A stretch of DNA of 64,000 bases from Acidimicrobiia bacterium. Lineage in GTDB: Bacteria > Actinomycetota > Acidimicrobiia > Acidimicrobiales > AC-14. Positions 51,522 to 60,700 of the stretch are shown piece after piece. The stretch is taken from NCBI GenBank assembly GCA_023265045.1, contig JAHFUQ010000002.1, forward strand, positions 1 to 64,000, written 5' to 3'. The position numbers were made by a program, and so were the translations under genes. How positions within the stretch are numbered: the stretch's first letter is position 1; each line of letters starts with the position of its first letter. Under the pieces are notes generated by a model. It was not told where the DNA came from, ran no database searches, and saw nothing but the letters and a program-made list of their open reading frames with translations.

Positions 51522-52149
51522 TGGGCTCGTTCCCGCGTGCGGCAAGCAGCTTGACGGTTGGGGTTGAGGGGTTTCCGCATTGCGCGAGCGATCCGGCGCT
51601 TTCGCTCGTTCTCGGCTCGGCGCTTCCTCAACCACGACGGTCGCAATCGCTTGCGGCGTGAACGCGGGCCGGTCGATACTGCACCAACTGTCGCTCTGGC
51701 CCGGTGACACCTGCCGTGCAGTAATGGCGCGGAAATGGCGCGAAACCAAGGGCAAGGATAGGCAGATTGGCATACCGACGGACGTGGGGTCAGCGCCGCA
51801 ACCTGCGAGAACACGTCCGTTGAGCGCCGTTGACAACCCTTCTGCACACCCTGTTCCACGCGGAACTCAGTCTTCACACGGCAGAGGAACGCGGATCAAC
51901 ACCCCGATCGCCCACACAAAATCTGTCCACAGACAACCGAGTGAGCAGAAGTTGAGAGTCGTTCCCGGAACCTGCGGGTAGCAATGGCCATCGACAGACA
52001 TCCGCGCGGGCCTCGGTGCATGAATCCGAGCGAACGCTGCCGTGCGTGAGTTGAGGTCGCGGCCGGTTTCGGTAGGGCAACAGCAATTCAACCAACTCCC
52101 GTTACACGGTTGAGGTCGGAAATAGGCGCCCGGCGCGGCGACTCTGGAC
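51522..52149. other. Decayed element end around repeat copy D
   Basis: No supported gene. Contains 51705-51765 (homologous to the left flank of copy C), an internal repeat ATGGCGCGGAAATGGCGCG (51724-51742), nearly identical to 50520-50538 after copy C, and repeat copy D. Right of D the sequence to about 52060 is homologous to the right flank of copy B. The ABC-permease stop is at 52150. Confidence 0.6.
51870..51915 (+). repeat. Att-like 46-bp direct repeat, copy D (outer island end)
   Basis: About 38 of 46 positions match copy A; changes cluster in the T-arm (GAACGCGG for GTCGGGGG). Oldest-looking copy; the probable distal junction of the island with the chromosome. Confidence 0.75.
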
Positions 52150-53100
52150 TTACCGTCGATGGCGTGATGACGGGTCCAACGCATCCCGAAGCCCGTCGCC
52201 GACGAGGTTCACGCTCAACACGACCAGTGCGATGACGAGTCCTGGAAAGTAGAACAGCCAGGGCCGAGTGGTGGCGGCGCCTTGGGCGTTGGCGACGAGC
52301 GCGCCGAGCGACGTGTCCGGCGGGCTGATCCCGAGGCCGAGGTAGGACAGCCCCGTCTCGGCGAAGATCGCCGCGCCGATGCTGAACGTCGCTTTGATGA
52401 TGATGAGCCCGATCGTCTGGGGCAGCAGGTGACGGAACAGGATGCGGATGTTCCCGGCGCCGATCGCCCGGGCCGCCTCCACGAATTCCTGCTCGCGGAG
52501 CGAGAGAACCATCCCCCGGACGACTCGTGCGATCGTCGTCCACGACAGGCCGGCGATGATGAGCGCGATGGCGACCCAGTTTCCCGGGCCGCGCACCGAT
52601 CCGGCCAGCACCATGAGGACGGCGATTCCAGGCACGGTCAGCACGAGGTCAGTCAACCGCATCAGCACGGTGTCGACCCATCGGCGGTAGAAGCCCGCAA
52701 CCGCCCCGATCACCGACCCCACCGTCGTCGAGACCAGCGCGGCCAGGAGTCCAACTTGCACGGACTTTTGCGCTCCTCTCAACACCCGCGCCAGCCCGTC
52801 GTGGCCGACACTGTCGGTCCCCATGGGATGGCGCCACGAGGGAGCCGTCGAGAATTCGGACGTGATATCGGCGTAGCCGTAGTGCCAGAGCCGGCCTCCG
52901 ACGAGCGCGGCCGCCACGACAAGGAACAGCACGGCGAGCGCCGCGAGCGACAACGGCTGGGAGGCGAAGCGTCGGAGCGCTAGGCGCCACGGGCGGGAGG
53001 GAAGAGTCCGCCCCAGCGCAGACTGGGGCGGCGTACGCGCCACCGTCATCGCCGCGTCCCGATCAGTCGCCAACGGTCTGGTCTCGCGGATGTCAGTCAT
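52150..53100 (-). CDS. dppC: ABC transporter permease, DppC/OppC type
   Basis: 316 aa from ATG 53100 (MTDIRETRPLA). The region before the first helix is basic. Six helices, N-terminal SLAALAVLFLVVAAALVGG, the periplasmic signature HPMGTDSVGHDGLARVLRGAQKSVQVGL, and the EAA loop EFVEAARAIGAGNIRILFRHLLPQT that docks on the ATPase. FAETGLSYLGLGISPPDTSLGALVA near the end is typical of DppC. Overlaps dppB by 8 bp. Confidence 0.93.
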   Translation of the reverse strand: MTDIRETRPLATDRDAAMTVARTPPQSALGRTLPSRPWRLALRRFASQPLSLAALAVLFLVVAAALVGGRLWHYGYADITSEFSTAPSWRHPMGTDSVGHDGLARVLRGAQKSVQVGLLAALVSTTVGSVIGAVAGFYRRWVDTVLMRLTDLVLTVPGIAVLMVLAGSVRGPGNWVAIALIIAGLSWTTIARVVRGMVLSLREQEFVEAARAIGAGNIRILFRHLLPQTIGLIIIKATFSIGAAIFAETGLSYLGLGISPPDTSLGALVANAQGAATTRPWLFYFPGLVIALVVLSVNLVGDGLRDALDPSSRHRR

Positions 53101-54070
53101 AGCGAACCCGCGGGTCGAGCCATCCGTAGGCCAAGTCGGCAAGCAGGTTGAAGACCGTCACCGTGGTCGCGGTGACCATCAGCCATGCCAACACGACGTT
53201 CGTGTCCACCGTCACCACGCCGTCGACCAACATCTGGCCCATACCCTGCCAAGAGAACACCCGCTCGACGATCACGGCCCCTGCGAAGAGGTGACCGAAG
53301 TGGAGGCCCAGCAACGTGGTCAGGGGAATGAGCGCGTTGCGCAGGCCGTGGCCGATCACAACGCGCGTCTCCGAGAGCCCCTTGGCCCGAGCCGTCCGCA
53401 TGTAATCCCGACCCAGGACGTCGAGCATCGAGCTCCTGAGGTACCGGCTCCACACCGCGATGGGCGCAAGGACGAGCGTGATCGTCGGCAGGACGAGGTG
53501 GCCCGAGTAGTTCGCCAGGCGATGAAAGAGCCCGCCGGTCAGGTTCGGGTCCGCCTCGCCCACGGTGAAGATGATCTGGTGGCCGAGGAGGCGATTGAGC
53601 CGGATGGCGGCGTACTCCTTGAGCAGCCCGCCCACCCAGAAGATGGGGAGCGCCAGGAAGAGATACGTCACGAGCCGGGCGCCGCGATCGAACGCCGAAT
53701 CGCGACGCACGGCGCCCGTTGCTCCGAGCACTACGGAGATGCCGATCGCGATGACCGTCGCAGTCGTGACCATCCGCAAGGTGACCTGAAGGCGCGCCCA
53801 GAGCAACTCCCTCACGTCGCTGCCCCCGACGGACTTGCCGAGGTCACCCCTGACGAACCGGGTGAGCCACTCGCCGTACCGCTGCATGACCGGCCGGTCG
53901 AGGTGCATCTCATGGCGACGGGCCTCGATCACCTCGCGCGTCACGTCGGGCTGGTTTCTCAGAGCCGCAAGCGGGTCGCCGGCGTTCGCCACCAGCACGA
54001 AGACCAGCACCGATGCGGCGAACACGAGCAGAACCGCCCACAGGAGCCGCCGGAGGAGGAAGGCGGCCAA
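53093..54070 (-). CDS. dppB: ABC transporter permease, DppB/OppB type
   Basis: 325 aa. Starts AAFLLRRLLWAVLLVFAASVLVFVLV. DppB signatures: DRPVMQRYGEWLTRFVRGDLGKSV, the EAA loop RDYMRTARAKGLSETRVVIGHGLRNALIPL, and the ending VERVFSWQGMGQMLVDGVVTVDTNVVLAWLMVTA. Pairs with DppC as the importer channel. 48 bp after the first solute-binding gene. No ATP-binding subunit genes follow, so these are elsewhere or shared. Confidence 0.93.
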   Translation of the reverse strand: MAAFLLRRLLWAVLLVFAASVLVFVLVANAGDPLAALRNQPDVTREVIEARRHEMHLDRPVMQRYGEWLTRFVRGDLGKSVGGSDVRELLWARLQVTLRMVTTATVIAIGISVVLGATGAVRRDSAFDRGARLVTYLFLALPIFWVGGLLKEYAAIRLNRLLGHQIIFTVGEADPNLTGGLFHRLANYSGHLVLPTITLVLAPIAVWSRYLRSSMLDVLGRDYMRTARAKGLSETRVVIGHGLRNALIPLTTLLGLHFGHLFAGAVIVERVFSWQGMGQMLVDGVVTVDTNVVLAWLMVTATTVTVFNLLADLAYGWLDPRVRYD

Positions 54071-54118
54071 GGCCTATGCCGAAACCGTGTCGGCGACGTT
54101 CCCGGACAGGATCACGGG

Positions 54119-55756
54119 TCAGCGCCGCGTCGTGCGGGCCCAGCGCTCGGCGTTCCAGGACACCCCGCCGCCGACGTTGCGCTCCACCCCGACGAAAGTG
54201 TCCCGGACGGCGAGGAGCATCGGCGCATGGAACAGCGGGAGGCTGGGCATGTCCTCCCAGATCAGGCGGTCGGCTTCCTCCAGGAGCTGCGCCTGCCGCC
54301 CCTGATCGAGCTCCTCGGCCACCTGCGCCACCAACTGGTTGAGGCGGACGTTCGAGTAGCCCCAGTTCCCGCCTCCAGGCCGGAACTGCGCGGGCACCGC
54401 GCCGTCGGCTCGTTTGCCGTAGGAAGTGATCTCCAGGTCCAAATTTCCATTCGCCAACTCGGTCGTGATCGCTGGGAACGGGAGGTTGTCGGGGCGCGCC
54501 TCGATGCCGGCCCGTTTGAGCTGGTCCTGGACGAGCTCCTCGATCACGAGCCGTCCCTGGTCGCCGCTCGAGGTCGAGATCCGGAACGACAGTCGCTGGT
54601 CGCCGCGGGCGTAGACACCGTCCCCGCCCAGGCGAAAGCCGGCCCGCTCGAGGAGTGACTTGGCGCCGGCCACGTCCGGGCGGTCGTACCGGCCGCCGCG
54701 GGTGTCCCGATACCAAGGCTGACCGTCGGCGAACAGGTGGTTGTTGGCCAGCGCCAGCTCCACTCCGACCCCTCGGAACCGGGCGAGGATGGCAGGCCGG
54801 TCCACGGCGAGGGCAATCGCCCGCCGGACGTCAGGAATGGCCAGGAACTCGTTGCGGAGGTTGAACCCGAGCTGGTGCTGGGCCAGCCCGCCGAACACGT
54901 CCGTGCGCAGGCCGGGGATCCGGCGCAGGCGTGCGACATCGTCCGCGGGGGCGTCCCTCGCCACCAGGTCGATCTCACCGTTCCCCAGCGCGGGGATGGG
55001 GTCGGAGACGATGCGATAGACGATGGACTCGAGGCTGGCTGGTCGTCCCCAGTACCTCTCGTTGCGAACGAGCGTCAGGTCCTTGCCCGGGTTGTTGCTC
55101 GCGATGCGAAACGGCCCTCCGGAGACGAGGGCATCGGGATCGAACCGATCGAAGCCGTGGTTCCACCCCACCCTCCGGGCGATGTGGGCGGGAACGAGCG
55201 CCTGAGCGCCCCAGAGCATTGCCTGCCAGAGCCGGTAGGGCCGCTTGTAGACGAGGGTGACGGTCCTGCCGTCGTCGGCCCCGGTGATGCTCTCGATCGG
55301 CTCAGCCACGTCGGGGAAGCGGATCGCCTCGGCTGGGCTGCCGTCGATGTCGGTCGCGCCCGGGAGGCGCATCTTCCAGTTGTAGATGAAGTCGTCGGCG
55401 GTGATCGGAACCCCGTCAGACCACACCGCCTTGGGGTTGATCCGGTAGACGACCGTCTGAGGGCTGGCGTTCGTCATCTCCACGCTGTCCAACAGGTCAC
55501 GGTCCCAGGCCAACGATCCGTCCGGCGCCCGCGCTGCCGGGGAGGGCCACACGCGTAGCATCAGCTGCCCGAGCATCCCGACGTTGTGGCGCGCCAGGGC
55601 GATGTTGAAGCCGGCTACATCGCCGGCCCCCCCGACTACGAGCGTCCTGCCGGGCACCGTCACCGGCGTCTTCTCCGTCGCCGGCGTGCCGCGCCCGTCT
55701 CCGCCGGCACAGGCGGTGCAGCTGAGCAGGAGGAGCGCGGTTGTCAACTCGCTCAC
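54119..55756 (-). CDS. ABC solute-binding lipoprotein, SBP family 5
   Basis: 545 aa. Signal with lipobox (ALLLLSCTAC) at the extreme N-terminus; the start may lie slightly off, since the leader is short. SBP_bac_5 pattern: NPKAVWSDGVPITADDFIYNW, VTLVYKRPYRLWQAMLW, LTLVRNERYWGRPASLESIVYRIV, and GYSNVRLNQLVAQVAEELD near the end. Binds peptides or similar oligomers for DppBC. Paralog of the next gene, sharing most motifs. Confidence 0.9.
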   Translation of the reverse strand: MSELTTALLLLSCTACAGGDGRGTPATEKTPVTVPGRTLVVGGAGDVAGFNIALARHNVGMLGQLMLRVWPSPAARAPDGSLAWDRDLLDSVEMTNASPQTVVYRINPKAVWSDGVPITADDFIYNWKMRLPGATDIDGSPAEAIRFPDVAEPIESITGADDGRTVTLVYKRPYRLWQAMLWGAQALVPAHIARRVGWNHGFDRFDPDALVSGGPFRIASNNPGKDLTLVRNERYWGRPASLESIVYRIVSDPIPALGNGEIDLVARDAPADDVARLRRIPGLRTDVFGGLAQHQLGFNLRNEFLAIPDVRRAIALAVDRPAILARFRGVGVELALANNHLFADGQPWYRDTRGGRYDRPDVAGAKSLLERAGFRLGGDGVYARGDQRLSFRISTSSGDQGRLVIEELVQDQLKRAGIEARPDNLPFPAITTELANGNLDLEITSYGKRADGAVPAQFRPGGGNWGYSNVRLNQLVAQVAEELDQGRQAQLLEEADRLIWEDMPSLPLFHAPMLLAVRDTFVGVERNVGGGVSWNAERWARTTRR

Positions 55757-55797
55757 GAACCGCGGGGCCCGGCCCGGCGGCTCAGCGTCGGCGCCAC

Positions 55798-57450
55798 CTA
55801 CCTGCCAGCCTTTCGGGCCCAGCGCTCCAGGTTCCAGAACGGAGAAGCCCCCGGCGCCGCCGGATTGGGCTCGACGTTCACGAACGTGCTGCGAACGGCC
55901 ATCAGGCCGGGGAGCTGGTAGAGCGGCACAATCGGCAGGTCGTCCCAGAGGATTCGATCGGCTTCATCCAGAATGGCCTGTCGCTCGGCGTCGTCGAGCT
56001 CGAGGTTCGACTGGGCGACCAGCTCGTTCGGTCTCGGGTTGGCGTAGCCCCACCGGTTGCCGGGCCGGAACTGGTTGACGCTTCCGAACAGGTTCTTGCC
56101 GTAGAGGGTGACCTCCACGTCGAAGTCCCCATTGCTCAGCTGGGGGCCGAGGACGCTGTCCGGGGCGTTCTCGATCCGCAGCTCGATGCCGGCCTGCTTG
56201 ACCTGGGCCTGCACGAGCTGGAGCTCGGCCTCGTGGGGAAACTCGGGAAAGGTGCGGGCCCGAAGCGCCAGCCGTTTGCCGTCACGGGCGTAGACACCGT
56301 CCGCTCCGAGCGAAAACCCTGCCTCCTCGAGCAGTCTCTTCGCGCCCGCCACGTCGGGCCGGTCGTAGCGGCCCCCGCTCGTGTCCCGATAGGCGGGCTG
56401 GCGGTCGGAGCGCAGGAAGCTGTTGACCACGTTGACGGTCGGGTCGCGGTCGACCATGCGGTCGACGGCCAGCGCAAACGCCTTGCGCACGGCCGGCAGG
56501 GCAAGGAGCTCGTTGCGCAGGTTGAACCCCACGTACTCCTGGGACAGCGTCGGCGTGACTCTTGTCGTGATGTCCCGTGTCTGCCTGAGCTGGGCGATGA
56601 GGTCGGGGACGGCGTGGCCCACGAGAAGGTCTCCCTCGCCGCTCTTGAGGGCCGTGGCGCCCGCCTCCTCCCCGGTGAACCGGAAGACGACGCGGTCCAG
56701 CGTCGCCGGCGCGCCCCAGAAGCGCTCGTTGCGAACGAGAGTCAGGTCCCGGCCGGGGTTGAAGCTCCCGATCTTGTATGGGCCGTTGGACACTTCGAGC
56801 GTCGGGTCGAACCGGGCGAAGCCGGAATTGAACCCGACCCGCCGGGCGACATGGGCCGGGATCAGATAGTTGAAGAGGAGCCCCGCCTTCCACTGCACGT
56901 TGCGCGCCTTGTACACGACGGTCACGGTCCTGCCCCCGTCCGAGCCGGTGACGCTGGCGATGGGATCCCCCCCGCCGGGAAGCGCAACCGACTGCGTCGG
57001 CGTGCCGTCGGCATCCCTAGCGCCGGGGCGGGCCGTCTCCCAGTTGTAGATGAAGTCGTCGGCGTCGACGGGGGCCCCGTCGGACCAAACGGCCCTGGGG
57101 TTGATCTTGTAGACGACCGTCTGGGGGTCCGTGTTGATCATTTCCGCGCTCGTGAGGAGATCGGTGTTGAGCGCGAACTGGAAATCGGGCCGTACGATCC
57201 ATGCTCCCCGCCATAGGGCGGACATGACGGCAAGGTTCGTGGCGGACTGCTTGTCGGGGATCTTGACGTTGAAGCCGGCGGGCTCCTCGGCCCCGACAAC
57301 GGTGAGGGTTCCTCCTACCTGCGTCCCGGCGGTGCCAGTCGATCGCGAGTCCGTCCGGCCATCGCCGCACCCAGCTGTCGCGAGCACCAGCCCCAAGCCG
57401 ATCGCACCGCTGGTTGCCGATGAGAAGGTCCTGGGTCTTCTTGCTTTCAC
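55798..57450 (-). CDS. ABC solute-binding lipoprotein, SBP family 5 (paralog)
   Basis: 550 aa from GTG 57450, fixed by the GTGA overlap with the DUF1059 gene; the 684-aa track ORF is over-extended. Lipoprotein signal SGAIGLGLVLATAGCGDG. SBP_bac_5 motifs INPRAVWSDGAPVDADDFIYNW, LTLVRNERFWGAPATLDRVVFRF, WGYANPRPNELVAQSNLELDDAERQAILDEADRILWDDLPIVPLYQLP. Two binding proteins beside one permease pair suggest two ligands or a duplication. Confidence 0.9.
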   Translation of the reverse strand: MKARRPRTFSSATSGAIGLGLVLATAGCGDGRTDSRSTGTAGTQVGGTLTVVGAEEPAGFNVKIPDKQSATNLAVMSALWRGAWIVRPDFQFALNTDLLTSAEMINTDPQTVVYKINPRAVWSDGAPVDADDFIYNWETARPGARDADGTPTQSVALPGGGDPIASVTGSDGGRTVTVVYKARNVQWKAGLLFNYLIPAHVARRVGFNSGFARFDPTLEVSNGPYKIGSFNPGRDLTLVRNERFWGAPATLDRVVFRFTGEEAGATALKSGEGDLLVGHAVPDLIAQLRQTRDITTRVTPTLSQEYVGFNLRNELLALPAVRKAFALAVDRMVDRDPTVNVVNSFLRSDRQPAYRDTSGGRYDRPDVAGAKRLLEEAGFSLGADGVYARDGKRLALRARTFPEFPHEAELQLVQAQVKQAGIELRIENAPDSVLGPQLSNGDFDVEVTLYGKNLFGSVNQFRPGNRWGYANPRPNELVAQSNLELDDAERQAILDEADRILWDDLPIVPLYQLPGLMAVRSTFVNVEPNPAAPGASPFWNLERWARKAGR

Positions 57451-57656
57451 TCTCCGCTCCCTCCCCGGGCTGACGAGTCGAGGTGCCTTCGCCGGCCTGT
57501 TGTCCCAAGCAGTGCTGCGGCCGCCTCGACGGTGAGCTCCGATCCATGGCTCTCGCGGGCGTGCGCCTGGGCTGCCGCAATGAGCTGGTCGCGATCGTCC
57601 CCGACCGTTTCGAATCCACAATCGCAGCGAAGAACCCCGTGCGCGCCCATGTCCAT
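57447..57656 (-). CDS. DUF1059 small protein
   Basis: 69 aa. MGAHGVLRCDCGFETVGDDRDQLIAAAQAHARESHGSELT is the DUF1059 pattern: CxCGFE with a later HxxxxHG, possibly a small metal-binding domain. Tail is Arg/Gly-rich. Overlaps the following SBP gene by GTGA, so it heads the transporter operon, 54 bp after the SARP regulator's stop. Function unknown. Confidence 0.78.
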   Translation of the reverse strand: MDMGAHGVLRCDCGFETVGDDRDQLIAAAQAHARESHGSELTVEAAAALLGTTGRRRHLDSSARGGSGE

Positions 57657-57710
57657 CCGTGAGCGTGACGGTACGAAGCGGGCGTTGATGCAGCGTTGAT
57701 GACGCGGTCA

Positions 57711-60700
57711 TCAGCGGACCGTCAGCTGCTCGACCTGGGCTGTAAGGGCGGTCATGCCGAGCTGCTCGGCCGTCCTGCCAGCCGCGGTGAGCAGCTCGGT
57801 CGATCGGTCCCGGTCGCCCCCTGGACGCTGGCGGAGCGCGCGGCCGTACCAATACTGGGTCCGGCAGAGTAGGGGCGGGGCCGACAGGCCGGCGTCGACG
57901 GGCAGGGCGTTCTCGAAGTGCCCTTCGGCGTCGTCCCAGCGTTCGAGCGTCGCGGCCAGCATGCCCAGGTGGCGGTCCACCGATCCGAAGCAGTAAGCGG
58001 GCATCCCCGTCACGACCTGACCGGCGTAGGGCAGCAACCTGCCGTAAAGGCGGCCGGCGTGGTCTCGATCATGCAGTGCAGTCGCCACCTCCACCAGGTT
58101 CGCGAGGAGGCCCATCTGCATCACTCGCCGCGTGCCCGGGAGGGCGTCCGTCAGGTCAGTGAGATCGGCTCTCGCACCCTCGCTATCGCCGGTGCCGGCC
58201 CTCGCCACCGCCAACCACCCACGGTAAACCGGCGCAAAGTCTTGTCCCCCGGTAGCGCCGCGTCGGCTGACCTCGAGCAGGTCCTGGAATCGGCCCTGGT
58301 TCCACAGCAGGGTCGACGCGCGGTGGCTTGCCGGACGTCGCGTCCGCTTTTCGGCGAAGACCTCGTCCGCGCGGTCGGCGAGGGCTTGGACCTCCTCGAA
58401 TCGACCGTCCATGTCCGCCTGCACCACGCGCCAACGGGCGGCGTTCGACCGGGGACCCCAGGCGCGAGTCTCCCGACCGAGCCGCTCGAGCAGCTGCACA
58501 TCGGCGTCGAACCCGGCCCGGTCCCCGTTGATGAGACGGGAGATAACTCGCTCGTCGTAGCCGAAGCCTGGGTGCTGGTCGTTGGTGTGGAGAGTCACAA
58601 GCTCCTCGGCGATGGCCAGGAGGCCGGCCGCATCCGGCGTTCCGAGGAGGACGGTCCATCTTCGGTAGAGCACGTAGCCGAGCGCGACCTCGTCGCCGAC
58701 GGCGTAGGCGAGCTCGAGAGCTTCCTCGCTGAGACGGTCGGAGACCTCGTCGAACGGCACCCGAACGGTTGCCAGCGCGGCCAGCAGGCGGGCACGGAGG
58801 CTCGGCGAGCGGTCCCCGAGAGCATCGAGCGCCTCCCCGATCGGCTCCTGTCGCTGTCCTTGGCCACCGACGCCGACGGCCTGGAGGCAGGCGGCCTCCG
58901 CCAGCTCGTCGACCATCCCGTAGGCGCCTGCCTCGCCCGCCGCGAGACGGGCCACGTCCCGCCCTTCGTCGTTCCGGCCGTCGCGATAGAGGGCCTGCGA
59001 CAACGCCAGCAGCACGGCGACCCGCCGCTGATGGTCGGGCGGACGAAGAGCGTCGAGAGCGCCGAGCCCACGCTGGAGGATGGCCACGGCGGCGTCGGCC
59101 GCGGGCAAGGCGAGGGCGTGGTCCGCCGCCGCCACGGCGTAGTCGGCGGCCTTCTCGGCGCAGCCCGCGGTGGCCGCCTCCGCGAAATGGTGGGCCAACG
59201 CCGGTAGGCGGTCGCCGTCTTCGCCGGAGCCGGACTCGATGGCCTCCCCCACGAGCCGGTGCAGGCGCGCCCGGCGGGCGGCCCCGAGGCGGCCGCACAA
59301 GGCATCGCGCACCAGTGCATGGGCGAAGCGGTAGGAGCCAGGGGTCCCGACTTCGACCACCAGGCGGGCGGCGACGCCCTCCTCCACGGCGTCGAGGGTG
59401 GCGTCGCTCTCCGCCTGGCCGGCGGCGCGCTCGAGCACGTCCAGGTCGAAGTCGATACCTACCACCGCGGCCAAGGTGAGCGCCCTGTTGGCGTCTTCGG
59501 ACAGCCGTCCCAGGCGGCGCCCGACGACATCCACGACGCCGGCTGGAACGTCAAGCTGAGCGTCGCCCGAGTAGTACCGCCACGGGCCCGCACGGCGGAA
59601 CACCGCTCCGGTCTCCCCCAAGTGGCGGAGGAGCTCACCGACGAAGAACGGATTGCCGGCGGTGTGCGACCACAACGCCCTGGCCAGGGGCGCGGGGTCC
59701 TCCGCGTCCCCGCTGGTGGCGGCCACGAACGCCTCCACCCCGGCCTCGTCGAGGCCCCGCAGCGAAAGCCACTCGACGCCGGGCTGCCGGCGGAGGTCAG
59801 CCAGCGCAGCGGTGAGCGGGTGGTCCCGGCCGACCTCGGAGTCGCGGTAGGTGACCACCACCAGAAGGCGCTCGGCGTCGTCCGACGCCAGGAGGTGGCG
59901 CAGGAGCTGCAACGTCGCCGGGGCGGCCCAGTGGAGATCGTCGAGCACGAGCACGACCGGTGCGGCCACGGCGGCTCGGCGCAGCAGCCCGACGACCGCT
60001 TCGAACAGTCGCCAGCGATCCGAGTCAGCGTCGACGCTGTACGGCGGGGCCGTGCCCGGCAGGCGGCGGGCGAGCGCCGGAACGAGCCGCATGAGCTCAC
60101 CCCCGTGCGCGGCCACGTGATCGATGAGCTCGCCGACGGGTGCACCGAGCACGTACTGGGCGAGGGCCTGTGCAAAGGGCTGGTACGCCACGCCGAGGTC
60201 CTCGTCGCAGCGCCCGTAGAGGACGCGCGCGCCCTCGCCGTAGGCCAGCCGAGCGCCGTGCGCCACCAGCGTGGTCTTGCCGACTCCGGGTTCGCCCGCC
60301 ACCAGCACCGCGTGGCGGCCATCGACTGTGGCCCGTTTGAAGGCCGCAGCCAGTGCGTTCGTCTCCGCCACCCGGCCCACCACGAAGCTGCCGGGAGCGG
60401 CCGCCAGCGCCCGCGGCAAGACTAAGGCCGGCGCCTGGGCCGAGCCCTCCAGCCCACGAGCGCCTTCGTCGCCCAGCAGCCGCAGGTAGGTCGCGTCCGT
60501 GGCAGGGGAAGGGTTGACGCCGAGCGCCTCGGTGAGCACGGCCCGGCAGCGCTCGTAGGCCTCGAGGGCCGCACCCCGGTTGCCGGCGCCGGCGTGCGCG
60601 GCCATGAGCAGCTGGTAGGCCGACTCCCGGTAGGGCTCGAGGGCGACGGCCTCCTCGGCTGCCACCAGCGCGTCGAGCCACTCCGCCCGCGCCAGCGCAG

